Source: Ligilactobacillus sp. WC1T17 (GTDB lineage Bacteria; Bacillota; Bacilli; Lactobacillales; Lactobacillaceae). Taken from it: DNA of 64,000 bases. A program made the translations under genes and the position numbers. Shown piece after piece: positions 34,555 to 43,771 of this stretch (its first letter is position 1; every line of letters begins with the position of its first letter). The notes under the pieces were generated by a model that did no database searches, was not told the origin of the DNA, and saw nothing but the letters and a program-made list of their open reading frames with translations. The stretch is from the NCBI GenBank assembly GCA_900110005.1, contig FOCC01000006.1, forward strand, positions 1 to 64,000. Direction: 5' to 3'.

Positions 34555-35457
34555 TTAATAGTCGTCTTGTTTGTAGCCCAATGATTGCAAATCAGCTTGC
34601 TTATCCTTCCAGTTAGGCATTACTTTAACCCATAATTCAAGATACACTTTATCACCAAGCATCAATTCAATATCTTTGCGGGCCTTTACCCCAATTGTTT
34701 TAAGCATTTTGCCGCCCTTGCCGATAATAATGCCTTTTTGACTGGAACGTTCTACAATAATCGTTGCTTGTACCAAAACCTTATCTTCAGCTCGACGCTT
34801 AATTCGATCAACGACTACAGCTACAGAATGAGGCACTTCTTCACGCGTTAATTCCAAAACTTTTTCCCGAATTAATTCACCGGCAATAAAACGTTCCGGG
34901 TGATCAGTTATTTGATCACCAGGATAATATTGCGGGCCTTGCGGTAAGTTATTCACCAAAGCATCCACAAATTCAGGGCAATTATTGCCATTCAAAGCTG
35001 AAATAGGATATACTTCTTTAAAATCTAACGCATCACGGTAATCATCCATTACTTCTAACAAATGGTTGGGATGAACTTTGTCAATTTTATTGATAACCAA
35101 ATAAATCGGCTTTTTAACTTTTTTCAGCCGGTCAATAATAAAATCATCGCCACGACCACGCTTTTGTTCGGCGTTAACCATAAAAATCACCGCATCAACT
35201 TCGTTTAAAGTTGATAACGCTGACTCAACCATAAAATCACCTAAACGACTTTGAGGTTTATGAATACCCGGCGTATCAATAAAAACGATTTGTGCATCCG
35301 GTCTCGTATAGATACCTTGAATCTTATTGCGCGTTGTTTGAGCTTTATCGCTCATAATGGCAATTTTTTGCCCAATAACTTGATTTAAAAAAGTCGATTT
35401 TCCCACGTTAGGCCGTCCTAAGATGGCTACAAAACCGGAACGAAAATTATTTTCCAA
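34555..35457 (-). CDS. era: GTPase Era
   Basis: This 300-aa essential GTPase is required for 16S rRNA maturation and 30S assembly. G1 is GRPNVGKST (14-22), with DTPGIH as G3, NKIDKV as G4 and SALNG as G5. The C-terminal KH domain contains [16 protein letters not shown], which binds the 3' end of 16S rRNA. It sits in the run phoH-ybeY-dgkA-era-recO, all on the minus strand with small gaps. Confidence 0.97.
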   Translation of the reverse strand: MENNFRSGFVAILGRPNVGKSTFLNQVIGQKIAIMSDKAQTTRNKIQGIYTRPDAQIVFIDTPGIHKPQSRLGDFMVESALSTLNEVDAVIFMVNAEQKRGRGDDFIIDRLKKVKKPIYLVINKIDKVHPNHLLEVMDDYRDALDFKEVYPISALNGNNCPEFVDALVNNLPQGPQYYPGDQITDHPERFIAGELIREKVLELTREEVPHSVAVVVDRIKRRAEDKVLVQATIIVERSSQKGIIIGKGGKMLKTIGVKARKDIELMLGDKVYLELWVKVMPNWKDKQADLQSLGYKQDDY

Positions 35458-35468
35458 AAATGATTACC

Positions 35469-35885
35469 TCACATTTTAATTAATTGTATTATTTTAGGTC
35501 CAAAAATTACTAAAGCCGTCACCACCGAAAACATAGCCGCTACCAGCACAGCTCCAGCTGCTATATCCTTGGCTTTTTTAGCTAAAGGATGCCTTTTGTA
35601 TCCCGTCGCTAAATCGACGACATTTTCAATAGCTGAATTCCAAATTTCACTGGAAACAACTAAAAACACGCACAAAATAAGCCATAGCCACTCATATTCG
35701 CTCACATGGAAAAACAAGCCCAAGATTACGACCAAAATCGTGGAACATACGTGAAAGCGCAAATTACGCTCTTCTTTACACGCTGTTACCAACCCTTCTA
35801 AGGCAAAAGCCAAAGAGTTGATAAAATGGCGGTTTTTCCAATGATTGACATAACGGCGCTTTTTCTTATTCTCTTTTAAGCCCAT
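35469..35885 (-). CDS. dgkA: Undecaprenol/diacylglycerol kinase family protein
   Basis: The ATG at 35885 is preferred, though the frame opens six bases earlier; either way it overlaps ybeY by about 20 bases. The 138-aa protein has three hydrophobic helices and the kinase signature SSEIWNSAIENVVDL (family E-x-x-N-T/S-A-I-E). In Gram-positives this family phosphorylates undecaprenol to recycle the lipid carrier for cell wall synthesis. Inner membrane. Confidence 0.92.
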   Translation of the reverse strand: MGLKENKKKRRYVNHWKNRHFINSLAFALEGLVTACKEERNLRFHVCSTILVVILGLFFHVSEYEWLWLILCVFLVVSSEIWNSAIENVVDLATGYKRHPLAKKAKDIAAGAVLVAAMFSVVTALVIFGPKIIQLIKM

Positions 35886-36348
35886 AAGCATCTAAAATCT
35901 CTTTTTGAAGTCCAAACATCACTTTTTCATCCGCAGCTTTCATGTGGTCGTAGCCGTTAAGATGTAAAAAGCCGTGTACGGCCAAAAAGCCCAGTTCGCG
36001 ATCTTCAGAATGACCTAAAAAGGCAGCCTGCTCTTTTACTTTATCCATTGAAATCATGATATCGCCAATATTTTTAGGCAAAACAAAATCAGCGTCATCA
36101 GGCAAAATAATGGGAACTTCATCTGGATTGTCCTCTTCAATTGCAAAACTGATTACATCCGTGGGTTTATCAACTCCACGATACTGTTTATTAATTTCAT
36201 GAATATGTTCATTATCCATCAATGTCACTGACATTTCAGTATTCTCAGGCAAATGAATATATTTACCAGCAAAGTTCAAAATATTAGTCACTAATTCTAA
36301 TTTATCAGCTGGAACACTGTTCGTTTCGTCATAAACTTCCAAATCCAT
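35866..36348 (-). CDS. ybeY: Endoribonuclease YbeY
   Basis: This 160-aa zinc-dependent RNase processes the 3' end of 16S rRNA and takes part in ribosome quality control. The metal triad His125-x3-His129-x5-His135 occurs in HGFLHLNGYDH. The block TDVISFAI is also conserved. It starts four bases after the phoH stop, and YbeY and Era are known partners in rRNA maturation. Confidence 0.96.
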   Translation of the reverse strand: MDLEVYDETNSVPADKLELVTNILNFAGKYIHLPENTEMSVTLMDNEHIHEINKQYRGVDKPTDVISFAIEEDNPDEVPIILPDDADFVLPKNIGDIMISMDKVKEQAAFLGHSEDRELGFLAVHGFLHLNGYDHMKAADEKVMFGLQKEILDAYGLKRE

Positions 36349-36351
36349 TAT

Positions 36352-37335
36352 TTATTCCTCAATTTCTTTAACTCTGGGTTCATCTTTTTCGTAAGCTTTG
36401 ATAATTTCAGATACAACTGGATGTCTAACCACATCTTCAGCATTAAAATGTACAAAACCAATATGCGGCAAATTTTGCAAAATATGTTCAGCATCAACCA
36501 AACCTGATTGGCTATGACCATGCGGTAAATCAATCTGCGTTTTATCGCCATTAACAATCATTTTGGAACCAAATCCTAGTCTGGTCAAAAACATCTTCAT
36601 TTGCGCTCGTGTTGTATTTTGTGCTTCATCTAAAATTACAAAAGCATTCTCTAAAGTCCGCCCCCGCATATATGCTAAAGGTGCAATTTCAATCACTCCG
36701 CGTTCAATCAACCGTTCAGTATGGTCAGCACCTAAAATCGAATATAAAGCATCATAGACAGGCCGCAAATAAGGATCAACTTTTTCTTTTAAATCACCTG
36801 GTAAAAAGCCCAATGATTCGCCTGCTTCGACAGCTGGACGGGTTAAAACTAAACGTTCCACTTCATGTTTTTTCAAAGCTGCCACAGCCATTACAACCGC
36901 CAAGTATGTCTTTCCTGTCCCTGCTGGTCCAATCCCAAAAACTAAATCATTGTGCTTAACAGCTTGAACATATTGACGCTGACTATAATTTTTAACCCTG
37001 ATGCTTTGTCCTTTACGATTTTTTAACAGAACTTCGCTATAAAGGTCTAAAAAATATTCCAATGTGCCCTTTTGCGCCATTGTCATGGCTGAAACCACAT
37101 CGGCATTACTAATTTGAATACCCTTTTCAAGCAAACGCAAAAGCTGGGTTAAAATGGCTTTTGCATTGTTAGCTAAAGCAGGTTTTCCCTTAATCTTAAC
37201 GCGATTACCTAAGGACGTAAGTTCAATATTCAAACCTTCTTCAAGTAATTTCAAATAAGCATCATTAACACCAAACAATAAAACCGCATATTTAGGGTCA
37301 GTCAGGACAAATTCAACTACAGCTTCTTCTGTCAA
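36352..37335 (-). CDS. phoH: PhoH-family ATPase
   Basis: This 327-aa protein has an N-terminal small domain (to ~110) and a P-loop ATPase/helicase domain with Walker A GIGPAGTGKT (134-143) and Walker B-like FVILDEAQN. PhoH-like proteins are linked to RNA metabolism, and the gene is nearly always upstream of ybeY and era, as here. The function is not settled in the family. Confidence 0.94.
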   Translation of the reverse strand: MTEEAVVEFVLTDPKYAVLLFGVNDAYLKLLEEGLNIELTSLGNRVKIKGKPALANNAKAILTQLLRLLEKGIQISNADVVSAMTMAQKGTLEYFLDLYSEVLLKNRKGQSIRVKNYSQRQYVQAVKHNDLVFGIGPAGTGKTYLAVVMAVAALKKHEVERLVLTRPAVEAGESLGFLPGDLKEKVDPYLRPVYDALYSILGADHTERLIERGVIEIAPLAYMRGRTLENAFVILDEAQNTTRAQMKMFLTRLGFGSKMIVNGDKTQIDLPHGHSQSGLVDAEHILQNLPHIGFVHFNAEDVVRHPVVSEIIKAYEKDEPRVKEIEE

Positions 37336-37444
37336 AAAAATGCAACTCCTTTAACTGCTAAGCAGCTTAATCAGGTCGCCTGCAGTATATGCATACACGG
37401 CCATCTATTATGTATTATACTTAGCCCGAAGTCTTTTAGCAAAT

Positions 37445-37471
37445 AAAAAAAGCCAGGGACAAACCCTGACT
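37445..37471 (-). terminator. Terminator of rpsU-yqeY
   Basis: AGTCAGGG pairs with CCCTGGCT (one G-U) and is followed by seven T on the minus strand. Confidence 0.88.
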
Positions 37472-37480
37472 AAAAAATAC

Positions 37481-37924
37481 TTACATAAGCATTTCTTTAA
37501 CCGTAGCATTAACCAGCTTGCCATCAGCTTTACCTTTAAGTTTAGGCATGACAGCACCCATTACTTTGCCAAAATCCGTTTTCGATGTTGCTCCAACCGC
37601 TTTAATCGTTTCTTCAACTACGGCCTTTACTTCATCTGCACTAAGTTGTTGTGGCATATAAGTCTCAACAACAGCAATCTCAGCTTCAAGCTTTTGGACA
37701 GCTTCATCACGTCCAGCAGCTTTAAATTCTGCTAAGGAATCTTTCCGCTGCTTCAATTCACGAGATAAAACGCTGATTTCTTCATCAGCAGACAAATCAT
37801 GTCCAAGGCTGATCTGCTCATTTTGGACCGCCGCCTTAAGCATCCGAACCGTACTCAAACGAGCTTTGTCCTTAGCTTTCATTGCAGCGACCATATCTTT
37901 TTGCAATGAATTTAATAAACTCAT
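37481..37924 (-). CDS. yqeY: GatB/YqeY domain protein
   Basis: This 147-aa helical protein is related to the tail domain of GatB, the tRNA-dependent amidotransferase subunit (TDFGKVMGAVMPKLKGKADGKLVNATVKEML at its end is diagnostic in part: KLKGKADGKLVN). It lies 22 bases after rpsU, the normal firmicute arrangement. Its role is unclear; tRNA or amidotransferase association is presumed from the domain. Confidence 0.93.
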   Translation of the reverse strand: MSLLNSLQKDMVAAMKAKDKARLSTVRMLKAAVQNEQISLGHDLSADEEISVLSRELKQRKDSLAEFKAAGRDEAVQKLEAEIAVVETYMPQQLSADEVKAVVEETIKAVGATSKTDFGKVMGAVMPKLKGKADGKLVNATVKEMLM

Positions 37925-37946
37925 TACAACCTGCCTCCTCTAGAAA

Positions 37947-38132
37947 CTAGAAACGGCGCTTGTTCTTGCGCTTTCTTGCTGCTTCGGACTTTTTCTTACG
38001 TTTTACACTTGGCTTCTCGTAAAATTCACGTTTCCGATATTCTTGCAAAGTACCTGTTTTTGAAACGGAACGTTTGAAGCGACGAAGAGCGTCATCAAGA
38101 GATTCGTTTTTGCGAACGACTGTCTTTGACAT
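37947..38132 (-). CDS. rpsU: Ribosomal protein bS21
   Basis: The ATG at 38132 follows a strong GGAGGGAGGG site; the longer open frame upstream is leader. The 61-aa basic protein reads [20 protein letters not shown] at the start and ends in a Lys/Arg-rich tail ([16 protein letters not shown]). bS21 helps mRNA selection during initiation. It is co-transcribed with yqeY and divergent from the ppsR-like gene. Confidence 0.97.
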   Translation of the reverse strand: MSKTVVRKNESLDDALRRFKRSVSKTGTLQEYRKREFYEKPSVKRKKKSEAARKRKNKRRF

Positions 38133-38350
38133 GGTTGTTTCCCTCCCTCCGAGCTTAAATGTAACCGTCTTATTGTCATAATCGTAACTCAACAGTTCTT
38201 TTCCATTATACATAAATGAGAATAGTGAGTCAATGATTTTTAGCAACTTTTATTTATTTGCACAAAATGCTATTTAAAATAATGAATATTGCTTGCAAAA
38301 GGTGTATAATATAAGAAAAGAAAGCGTTTTTATATTAGGAGGTTTTTTTT

Positions 38351-39160
38351 ATGGCAGATGAAATTAATGTTTTTATTATTTCTGACTCCCTGGGCGAAAC
38401 TGGTAACAATTTAGCCCAAGCAGCAATGGTACAATTTCCCAATGCCGCTTTTAAGGTCCAACGTTATCCTTTGATTAAAACCATTTCAATTTTAACCGGA
38501 ATTATGCACCGGGCCAAGCGGCAAGAAGCAATCGTTGTGCATACCTTCTCTGATAATAAATTATCAGACTTTGCCAACCAGTTTTGCCAAAAAAATGGGC
38601 TTTATGTCATTGATGCGATGAGCAATCTGATTAATATTTTAGCTAAACGCACCGGACAAACTCCTTTGCACAAAGCCGGTATTAATCATAATACTGATAA
38701 AGAATACTTCAAGCGGATTGAAGCTTTGGAATTTGCGGTTACCTATGATGACGGCAAAGATCCGTCTGGTTTCTTGAAAGCCGATATTGTTTTATTAGGT
38801 GTTTCCAGAACCTCAAAAACACCGTTATCGCTTTATCTGGCTAACCACGGCTATAAGGTAGCTAACCTGCCACTAGTACCTAAAACTCATATTCCTGATG
38901 AAATTTACAAGGTTGATCCAAAAAAGATTTTCGGCTTAACAAACGACCCATCGATTTTGAATAATATCCGGCGTGAACGTATGATTGCATATGGCTTAAA
39001 TCCTGACACCACATATTCAAATGTTGAAAATATTCAAGCTGAATTGGATTTTGCCCTTGATTTGTACAAAAAGCTGGGTTGTCCGATTATCAACGTTGCC
39101 AATAAGTCAATTGAAGAAACCGCCACGATTATCACAGAAAGTTTAAATGATAATGCCTAA
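38351..39160 (+). CDS. Pyruvate, phosphate dikinase/PEP synthase regulatory protein (kinase-pyrophosphorylase)
   Basis: This 269-aa DUF299 protein is a bifunctional enzyme that phosphorylates (with ADP) and dephosphorylates (with Pi) a threonine on PPDK or PEP synthase. It opens with VFIISDSLGETG and has the P-loop GVSRTSKT (150-157). An AGGAGG site lies eight bases before the ATG. Its target gene is not in the window; if absent from the genome the protein must act elsewhere. Alone on the plus strand between two terminators. Confidence 0.93.
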   Translation: MADEINVFIISDSLGETGNNLAQAAMVQFPNAAFKVQRYPLIKTISILTGIMHRAKRQEAIVVHTFSDNKLSDFANQFCQKNGLYVIDAMSNLINILAKRTGQTPLHKAGINHNTDKEYFKRIEALEFAVTYDDGKDPSGFLKADIVLLGVSRTSKTPLSLYLANHGYKVANLPLVPKTHIPDEIYKVDPKKIFGLTNDPSILNNIRRERMIAYGLNPDTTYSNVENIQAELDFALDLYKKLGCPIINVANKSIEETATIITESLNDNA

Positions 39161-39162
39161 TT

Positions 39163-39189
39163 AAAAAAAGGAAGTTTACTTCCTTTTTT
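39163..39189 (+). terminator. Terminator of the PPDK regulator gene
   Basis: GGAAG/CTTCC stem with flanking A and T runs. Confidence 0.88.
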
Positions 39190-39198
39190 GGGCTAAAA

Positions 39199-39231
39199 TA
39201 AAAGACTTAGCTTAAAAAGCTAAGTCTTTTT
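39199..39231 (-). terminator. Terminator of the sortase-like protein gene
   Basis: AAAGACTTAGCTT and AAGCTAAGTCTTT form a 13-bp stem around three A, with T runs in both directions. Confidence 0.9.
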
Positions 39232-39242
39232 GCTATCTATTA

Positions 39243-40013
39243 TTATCTATCAGCAAACCAAATGGTTAAAGTCGAGTTATAACTAGCTTGTTCACATGTT
39301 TGCCAACCAGCTGAATGCTGTGCTAACTTTTTGGATACTAAACCAAGGCCGGTGCCATCATTTTTAACACCATGCAAAACTTCCGTAACATGCATCACTT
39401 GACCATTGATTACAACTTTACTGCCAACAGTCAAACTTGAAAGTTGACTATGTGCTAAGCCAGCACGCTCAAACAAGTAGTAGTTTGGTAAACTAGTCCA
39501 AGCATAAACATTACCGTCAGCCGGAACTGAACCAGTACCGCTGAAGTTCTTGATAGGATAAGTATGTCCATTCAAGTAAAAGCCGCTAGTCGGAATTGTT
39601 TGACTTGAACTTGCTTGACTAGAAGCGGTTGCGGCCTGAGTACTAGCGGCTTGGGTGCTAGTATTTGTTGTTTGCGATGATGAACTGGCAACTGTTTGAG
39701 CTTTCGAGCTCGTTTGACTTGCTTTAGCCTGACTGCTCTGTACTTGTGAAGCAGTTGAAGTAACACTTGAACTTTGCTTACTACTTGAGCTGGCTACTTG
39801 TTGGCTACTTGCACTTGAATCATTTTTATCACTATTAATTGTTTCAATATTCTTCGTACTCTTAGCTGATTTAACGTTGATTGTCTCGGGCTGATCAATG
39901 AACGCTGCTAAAACATCACGGCTATTGTAAACCTGAAAACCGCCAATAACTGCCACCATAAGCGAGAGGGCTACCAAGACCTTTGTATCCTTTAAATTAA
40001 ATAACTTTTTCAT
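39243..40013 (-). CDS. Secreted/anchored Ser-rich protein with sortase-like C-terminal domain
   Basis: Two starts are possible: ATG 40040 (AAAGGTG upstream) and ATG 40013 (GAGGGTG upstream); the second gives a cleaner signal. From 40013 the protein has 256 residues: a Lys-start signal/anchor helix (~10-28), a Ser/Thr/Gln/Ala linker (~55-142), and a C-terminal beta-rich domain (~145-256). In that domain His188 (LAHSQLSSLTVG), Cys240 (GWQTCEQ) and Arg256 (the last residue) occur in the order and spacing of a sortase triad (His, TLxTC cysteine, Arg). It could be a sortase-fold enzyme or a derived domain; I know of no defined function. Monocistronic. Confidence 0.6.
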   Translation of the reverse strand: MKKLFNLKDTKVLVALSLMVAVIGGFQVYNSRDVLAAFIDQPETINVKSAKSTKNIETINSDKNDSSASSQQVASSSSKQSSSVTSTASQVQSSQAKASQTSSKAQTVASSSSQTTNTSTQAASTQAATASSQASSSQTIPTSGFYLNGHTYPIKNFSGTGSVPADGNVYAWTSLPNYYLFERAGLAHSQLSSLTVGSKVVINGQVMHVTEVLHGVKNDGTGLGLVSKKLAQHSAGWQTCEQASYNSTLTIWFADR

Positions 40014-40246
40014 ATCCAAAACACCCTCTCTGATAAACATATTTTTCTACACCTTTATTATGTCCATTTTTATTTAAGGAACCGTGAATCAAACCTTATT
40101 AAATATCGAGATGAATATGAAATATATAAGCGATATCTTTTTAAAAAATGACCTATTTGCGATATATATATAAATTAATAGTCAATAGCAGCTACTTGGC
40201 TCAAAATAAATTCATAATTATCGCAAAAATTATGTTATCAAGATAT
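40014..40246. other. AT-rich intergenic upstream of the sortase-like gene
   Basis: No gene seen. Partly palindromic ATATCG/CGATAT elements occur around 40100-40170 (GCGATATC, GCGATATATATAT), but I cannot assign a regulator. The interval should hold the promoter of the minus-strand gene. Confidence 0.4.
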
Positions 40247-40297
40247 CAAAAAGAGGTATAAACGCTATTAATACAGCGTTTATACCTCTCAAAAAAA
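40247..40297 (-). terminator. Terminator of the YitT-msrA operon
   Basis: A 14-bp perfect stem (GAGGTATAAACGCT and complement) with an eight-base loop runs into five T on the minus strand. Confidence 0.92.
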
Positions 40298-40319
40298 TGA
40301 ATATTTTATAAAATCAATA

Positions 40320-41192
40320 TCAAGGTTCCGGCTCATAAAACCGTCCCATAATATGGACATTTTCGGCAATACTTACAAAAGCATGTGGATCAGATTCGGC
40401 CATTGCCCTTCTTAATTCAGGCTGTTCATAGCGCGAAATAACTGTAAACAAAATCGTTTTTTCATCATGTTTATAAGCGCCCTCAGCCCCATGAACAATG
40501 GTAATTCCGCGTCGAATGCGGTTTTGCAAGCAATCAATAACACTTTTGGGTTTATTGGTTACAATCATGACCTGCATTTTTTGTTGCCGCGTATAAACCA
40601 TATCTAAAACCCGTGCATTAATAAAAATACTTAAAGCAGAATAAAAGGCATACGGCCAGCCAAAAACGGCCCCAGCGGCTAACACGATAAAAAAGTTAAA
40701 AGCCAAGTTAACTGATCCAACACTTTTACCGGTGTGCTTTCTGACGGTCAAACCTAATATATCCAGACCACCCGTTGAAATACCGTTTTTTAAAGCCATT
40801 CCGGTACCAAATCCGTTAATTACAGCGCCAAAAATCGCACAAATAATCGGATCTTTGGTTAAAGGTACAGGATTAATGGCTTTAATCATCAATGATGAGC
40901 AAAAAACCGCTAAAATAGTGAAAAAAGTAAAACGGTGCCCAATTTGAAACCAAGCTAAGATAAACAAAGGAATGTTCAAAACAAATAACATCACCGCTGT
41001 CGATAGCTGGTAAGGCCAATGTTGGCTTAAAGTGGAAATCAGCTGTGCCAAACCTGTAATCCCCGAAGAATAGATATGTCCAGGATCCCAAAAAAAGTTC
41101 ATTGCAATTGAGACTAAAATTCCATACAAAAAAGCTGTAGTAGCCTTCGTAATCATTGTATGCTGTCTGATTTTTTCTTGCAGTTCATCCAT
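40320..41192 (-). CDS. YitT family membrane protein (DUF2179)
   Basis: This 290-aa protein has five or six membrane segments in the first ~190 residues (YitT_membrane: GNGISTGGLDILG-type block KNGISTGGLDILGL) and a cytosolic DUF2179 domain from ~205 (VMIVTNKPKSVIDCLQNRIRRGITIVHG). The function of the family is unknown; export or transport is suspected. It starts two bases after the msrA stop. Confidence 0.9.
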   Translation of the reverse strand: MDELQEKIRQHTMITKATTAFLYGILVSIAMNFFWDPGHIYSSGITGLAQLISTLSQHWPYQLSTAVMLFVLNIPLFILAWFQIGHRFTFFTILAVFCSSLMIKAINPVPLTKDPIICAIFGAVINGFGTGMALKNGISTGGLDILGLTVRKHTGKSVGSVNLAFNFFIVLAAGAVFGWPYAFYSALSIFINARVLDMVYTRQQKMQVMIVTNKPKSVIDCLQNRIRRGITIVHGAEGAYKHDEKTILFTVISRYEQPELRRAMAESDPHAFVSIAENVHIMGRFYEPEP

Positions 41193-41194
41193 GG

Positions 41195-41722
41195 CTAGTT
41201 CTTTTCACCCCAATGTGCTTCAATAAATTGGCTACGACCCTGCTTTTCTTCAAATAACAGACGCTGCGGGTTTTTTTTATAAAAATCCTGGTGCTCTGCT
41301 TCAGCCTCATAAAAGGGTCCAGCTGCTTCAATTTGCGTAACAATCGGCTTTTTAAATTGCCCGCTTTGCGCTAAATGTGCTTTAGAAGCTTCAGCTTTTT
41401 GCCTTTGTTCTGCGTCAGCTACAAAAATCACAGGTCGATAGTTAGAGCCACGATCTTGAAACTGGCCCATCGCATCGGTTGGATCTGTTTGATGCCAATA
41501 AATAGTTAACAATTCATCATATGAGATAATTTGCGGATCAAAGGTAATCTTAACTGCTTCAGTATGACCGGTTGTCTCCTTTTTCACTTCTTCATAGGTT
41601 GGATTAGCCACAAAACCGCCCGTATAGCCCGAACGAACGGAAATAATACCCGGCATTTCATCAAAAGGTTTGGTCATACACCAAAAGCATCCGCCGGCAA
41701 AAATAGCTGTTTGTTGTGTCAT
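41195..41722 (-). CDS. msrA: Peptide-methionine (S)-S-oxide reductase MsrA
   Basis: It repairs oxidised methionine in proteins. The catalytic GGCFWC motif is near the N-terminus, followed by [14 protein letters not shown] and [21 protein letters not shown]. The start is uncertain: ATG 41722 gives the standard N-terminus, while an ATG nine bases earlier (41731) is closer to GAGG. It overlaps or abuts the HAD gene stop. About 175 aa, single domain, with no MsrB fused. Confidence 0.95.
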   Translation of the reverse strand: MTQQTAIFAGGCFWCMTKPFDEMPGIISVRSGYTGGFVANPTYEEVKKETTGHTEAVKITFDPQIISYDELLTIYWHQTDPTDAMGQFQDRGSNYRPVIFVADAEQRQKAEASKAHLAQSGQFKKPIVTQIEAAGPFYEAEAEHQDFYKKNPQRLLFEEKQGRSQFIEAHWGEKN

Positions 41723-41723
41723 T

Positions 41724-42359
41724 TTAATCATCTGCCTCATCTATAATTTCACTTAGTCTGCGCACAACCCGTTCCGGTTGACAAACATCAGCCGCAATTA
41801 AACAATCAGGATCAAATAAAATTCCACTGATTTTTGCATTGTGACCTGCTTCAATATCCAAGGTTCGGTCACCAACCATAACCGCTTTTGAACGATCAAC
41901 GTGATATTTTTCAATTAAAAAATTTAACGAATCAGGTGCCGGTTTTCGCTTAAAAGCATCATCTGCTGTAACAAAAGCTGTAAAATATGGCGTCAAATCT
42001 TCTTTTTCTAGTAATTGCAAGGCACTGCGATTGCGGTGGGTTAACAAAAAATTGCGTCCCTTTAAAAAGGCAATCTTTTTTAAAACTGCGCTAGCACCCT
42101 CAAAAGGTTTTGCGTCCTCTCTTAATTCACTTTCAATTTGACGATAGTCTTGTTTGACCTGCTTTTCTTTTACTTGCGGATACAACTTGAGATATTTACT
42201 AAAACAATAGCGGACGGATTCAACCCGCATCAAGTAGTAAATTTCTTTTGGGTCAAGGGTTACTTTTTGCTTTGAAAAAGCTTGGCAAAAGGCTTTGACC
42301 ATCCCCGCATAAGTATCATATAAAGTTCCGTCAAAATCCCAAAAATAATCTTGATACAT
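41724..42359 (-). CDS. HAD-IA family hydrolase (phosphoglycolate phosphatase-like)
   Basis: ATG 42359 follows AAAGGATTAGAC and gives the canonical start [12 protein letters not shown]; the upstream frame belongs to the preceding gene's end. The 211-aa protein has the nucleophile DFDGT, a four-helix cap, motif II (LLTHRNRS), the KP motif and [11 protein letters not shown] for Mg2+. The substrate is unknown: a small phosphomonoester. It is tightly packed between the alpha/beta hydrolase and msrA. Confidence 0.92.
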   Translation of the reverse strand: MYQDYFWDFDGTLYDTYAGMVKAFCQAFSKQKVTLDPKEIYYLMRVESVRYCFSKYLKLYPQVKEKQVKQDYRQIESELREDAKPFEGASAVLKKIAFLKGRNFLLTHRNRSALQLLEKEDLTPYFTAFVTADDAFKRKPAPDSLNFLIEKYHVDRSKAVMVGDRTLDIEAGHNAKISGILFDPDCLIAADVCQPERVVRRLSEIIDEADD

Positions 42360-42361
42360 GT

Positions 42362-43300
42362 CTAATCCTTTCGTTTTATAATCCAATCCACTGCCAGATT
42401 CATAGCTAAACGACAAGCGTTGGTTTTATCGAGCATATTGAGCATCATAAAATCATGAATAATCCCTTGTATCCCAACTTCAACCACATTTACGCCGGCA
42501 TCGCGCATCTTTCGCCCCATCGCTTCACCTTCACTTCGTGTAACATCAGCTTCGGCCGTAATAATTAAGGTTTCCGGCATTAAAGCCAACTGTTTTTTGC
42601 TAAGCAAAAGCGGTTGATAAAGCGCATCTTTTGCCTTATCCGTTCCTAAATACTGTTGCCAAGCCCATTTCATCTGTTCGCGTGAAATACGGTAGCCACC
42701 GGCAAATTCATAATAAGATGAATTGTCAAAATACGCACTTACAACAGGATATAAAAGTAAAAGCTTATAAATTTTAGGTGCTGTGGCAATGTATGCCAAA
42801 CTCAAAGCTAAGCCTCCACCAACGTCATCGCCGGCACAGATAACCCGTTTTAAGTCTAACGAATATTTATCTTTGAGCCAAGACAAAGCTTCAAAACCAG
42901 CTTTGATTTGCTTTAACTGGGCAGGTGCTTTACTTTCAGGAGCTAGGCAATACTCGGGAAAAACAACACAGACCTGGCCACGATTTGCTAGCTCTGCTAA
43001 TAACTTATGGTAGCAAAAAGCATCACCTGAAATAAATTGTCCCCCGTGTACAAAATATACTACACTTAACTTATCTTTTTGCTGATAGTTTGTGGGAAAG
43101 AATAACTGCAAAGTTAATTTTTTTTGATCTTCATCCAAAATTTTTTCCGTCATTATCGTAACTTCATGCTGATAGACTGGCATTTTTTGCAGTAAATTAA
43201 GGCGCTCACGCCAAGCCTTCAACCCAATCGTGGTCGGAATAAATTTCTCGCTTTGCTGACATAAATCCAGCGCCGCCTTTTCTAACGAAATAAGCCCCAT
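42362..43300 (-). CDS. HSL-type alpha/beta hydrolase lacking the catalytic serine
   Basis: This 312-aa protein has the oxyanion HGG motif (VYFVHGGQF, 85-87), EYCLAPE (116-122, usually YRLAPE), and the acid and histidine regions (EADVTRSEGE; IIHDFMML), all standard for hormone-sensitive-lipase-like carboxylesterases. At the nucleophile elbow the usual GDSAGG is GDDVGG (157-162): Asp159 replaces serine, read directly as GAC. It is therefore likely not an esterase of the normal type. No signal peptide. It lies in the operon dtd, this gene, HAD, msrA, yitT. Confidence 0.85.
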   Translation of the reverse strand: MGLISLEKAALDLCQQSEKFIPTTIGLKAWRERLNLLQKMPVYQHEVTIMTEKILDEDQKKLTLQLFFPTNYQQKDKLSVVYFVHGGQFISGDAFCYHKLLAELANRGQVCVVFPEYCLAPESKAPAQLKQIKAGFEALSWLKDKYSLDLKRVICAGDDVGGGLALSLAYIATAPKIYKLLLLYPVVSAYFDNSSYYEFAGGYRISREQMKWAWQQYLGTDKAKDALYQPLLLSKKQLALMPETLIITAEADVTRSEGEAMGRKMRDAGVNVVEVGIQGIIHDFMMLNMLDKTNACRLAMNLAVDWIIKRKD

Positions 43301-43309
43301 ATAATCCCC

Positions 43310-43756
43310 CTACTTATGATCAGTATCAAAAATAATCGTTACAGGGCCGTCATTAATCAAAGAAACTTGCATATCAGCCCCAAACTGCCCTGTCTCTACT
43401 TTAATACCTTGTTGACATAATTTTTGGTTAAATAATGCATAATTTTGTGCAGCCGCTTGTGGTGCTTGTGCTGCAGTAAAACTAGGCCGATTGCCTTTTC
43501 TCGTTTGCGCATATAAGGTAAATTGTGAGATTGACAAAATCGCTCCGCCAATATCTTGCAGACTCAAATTCATTTTTCCCTGTTCATCAGCAAAAATGCG
43601 GCAATTAATAACTTTGCGGACCACATAATCGATCTCAGCTTCACCGTCACCGTCCTCAAAACCTACTAACAGTACTAAGCCAGCATCAATTTGCCCTACG
43701 ACTTTATCTGCAATACTCACACTCGCCTTTTTAGCTCTTTGCAAGACTACTCTCAC
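43310..43756 (-). CDS. dtd: D-aminoacyl-tRNA deacylase
   Basis: This 148-aa enzyme hydrolyses D-aminoacyl-tRNA to keep D-residues out of proteins. Motifs [18 protein letters not shown] and the C-terminal NDGPVTI (the cross-subunit GxPVT active-site motif) are intact. It starts 15 bases after the relA stop, the classic relA-dtd pairing of Firmicutes. Confidence 0.97.
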   Translation of the reverse strand: MRVVLQRAKKASVSIADKVVGQIDAGLVLLVGFEDGDGEAEIDYVVRKVINCRIFADEQGKMNLSLQDIGGAILSISQFTLYAQTRKGNRPSFTAAQAPQAAAQNYALFNQKLCQQGIKVETGQFGADMQVSLINDGPVTIIFDTDHK

Positions 43757-43771
43757 TTAAAACGCTCCTTT

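Noticed and set aside
38133..38246. Longer form of bS21 starting at 38246
   Set aside because: The strong GGAGGGAGGG site and the family's conserved N-terminus both point to 38132.
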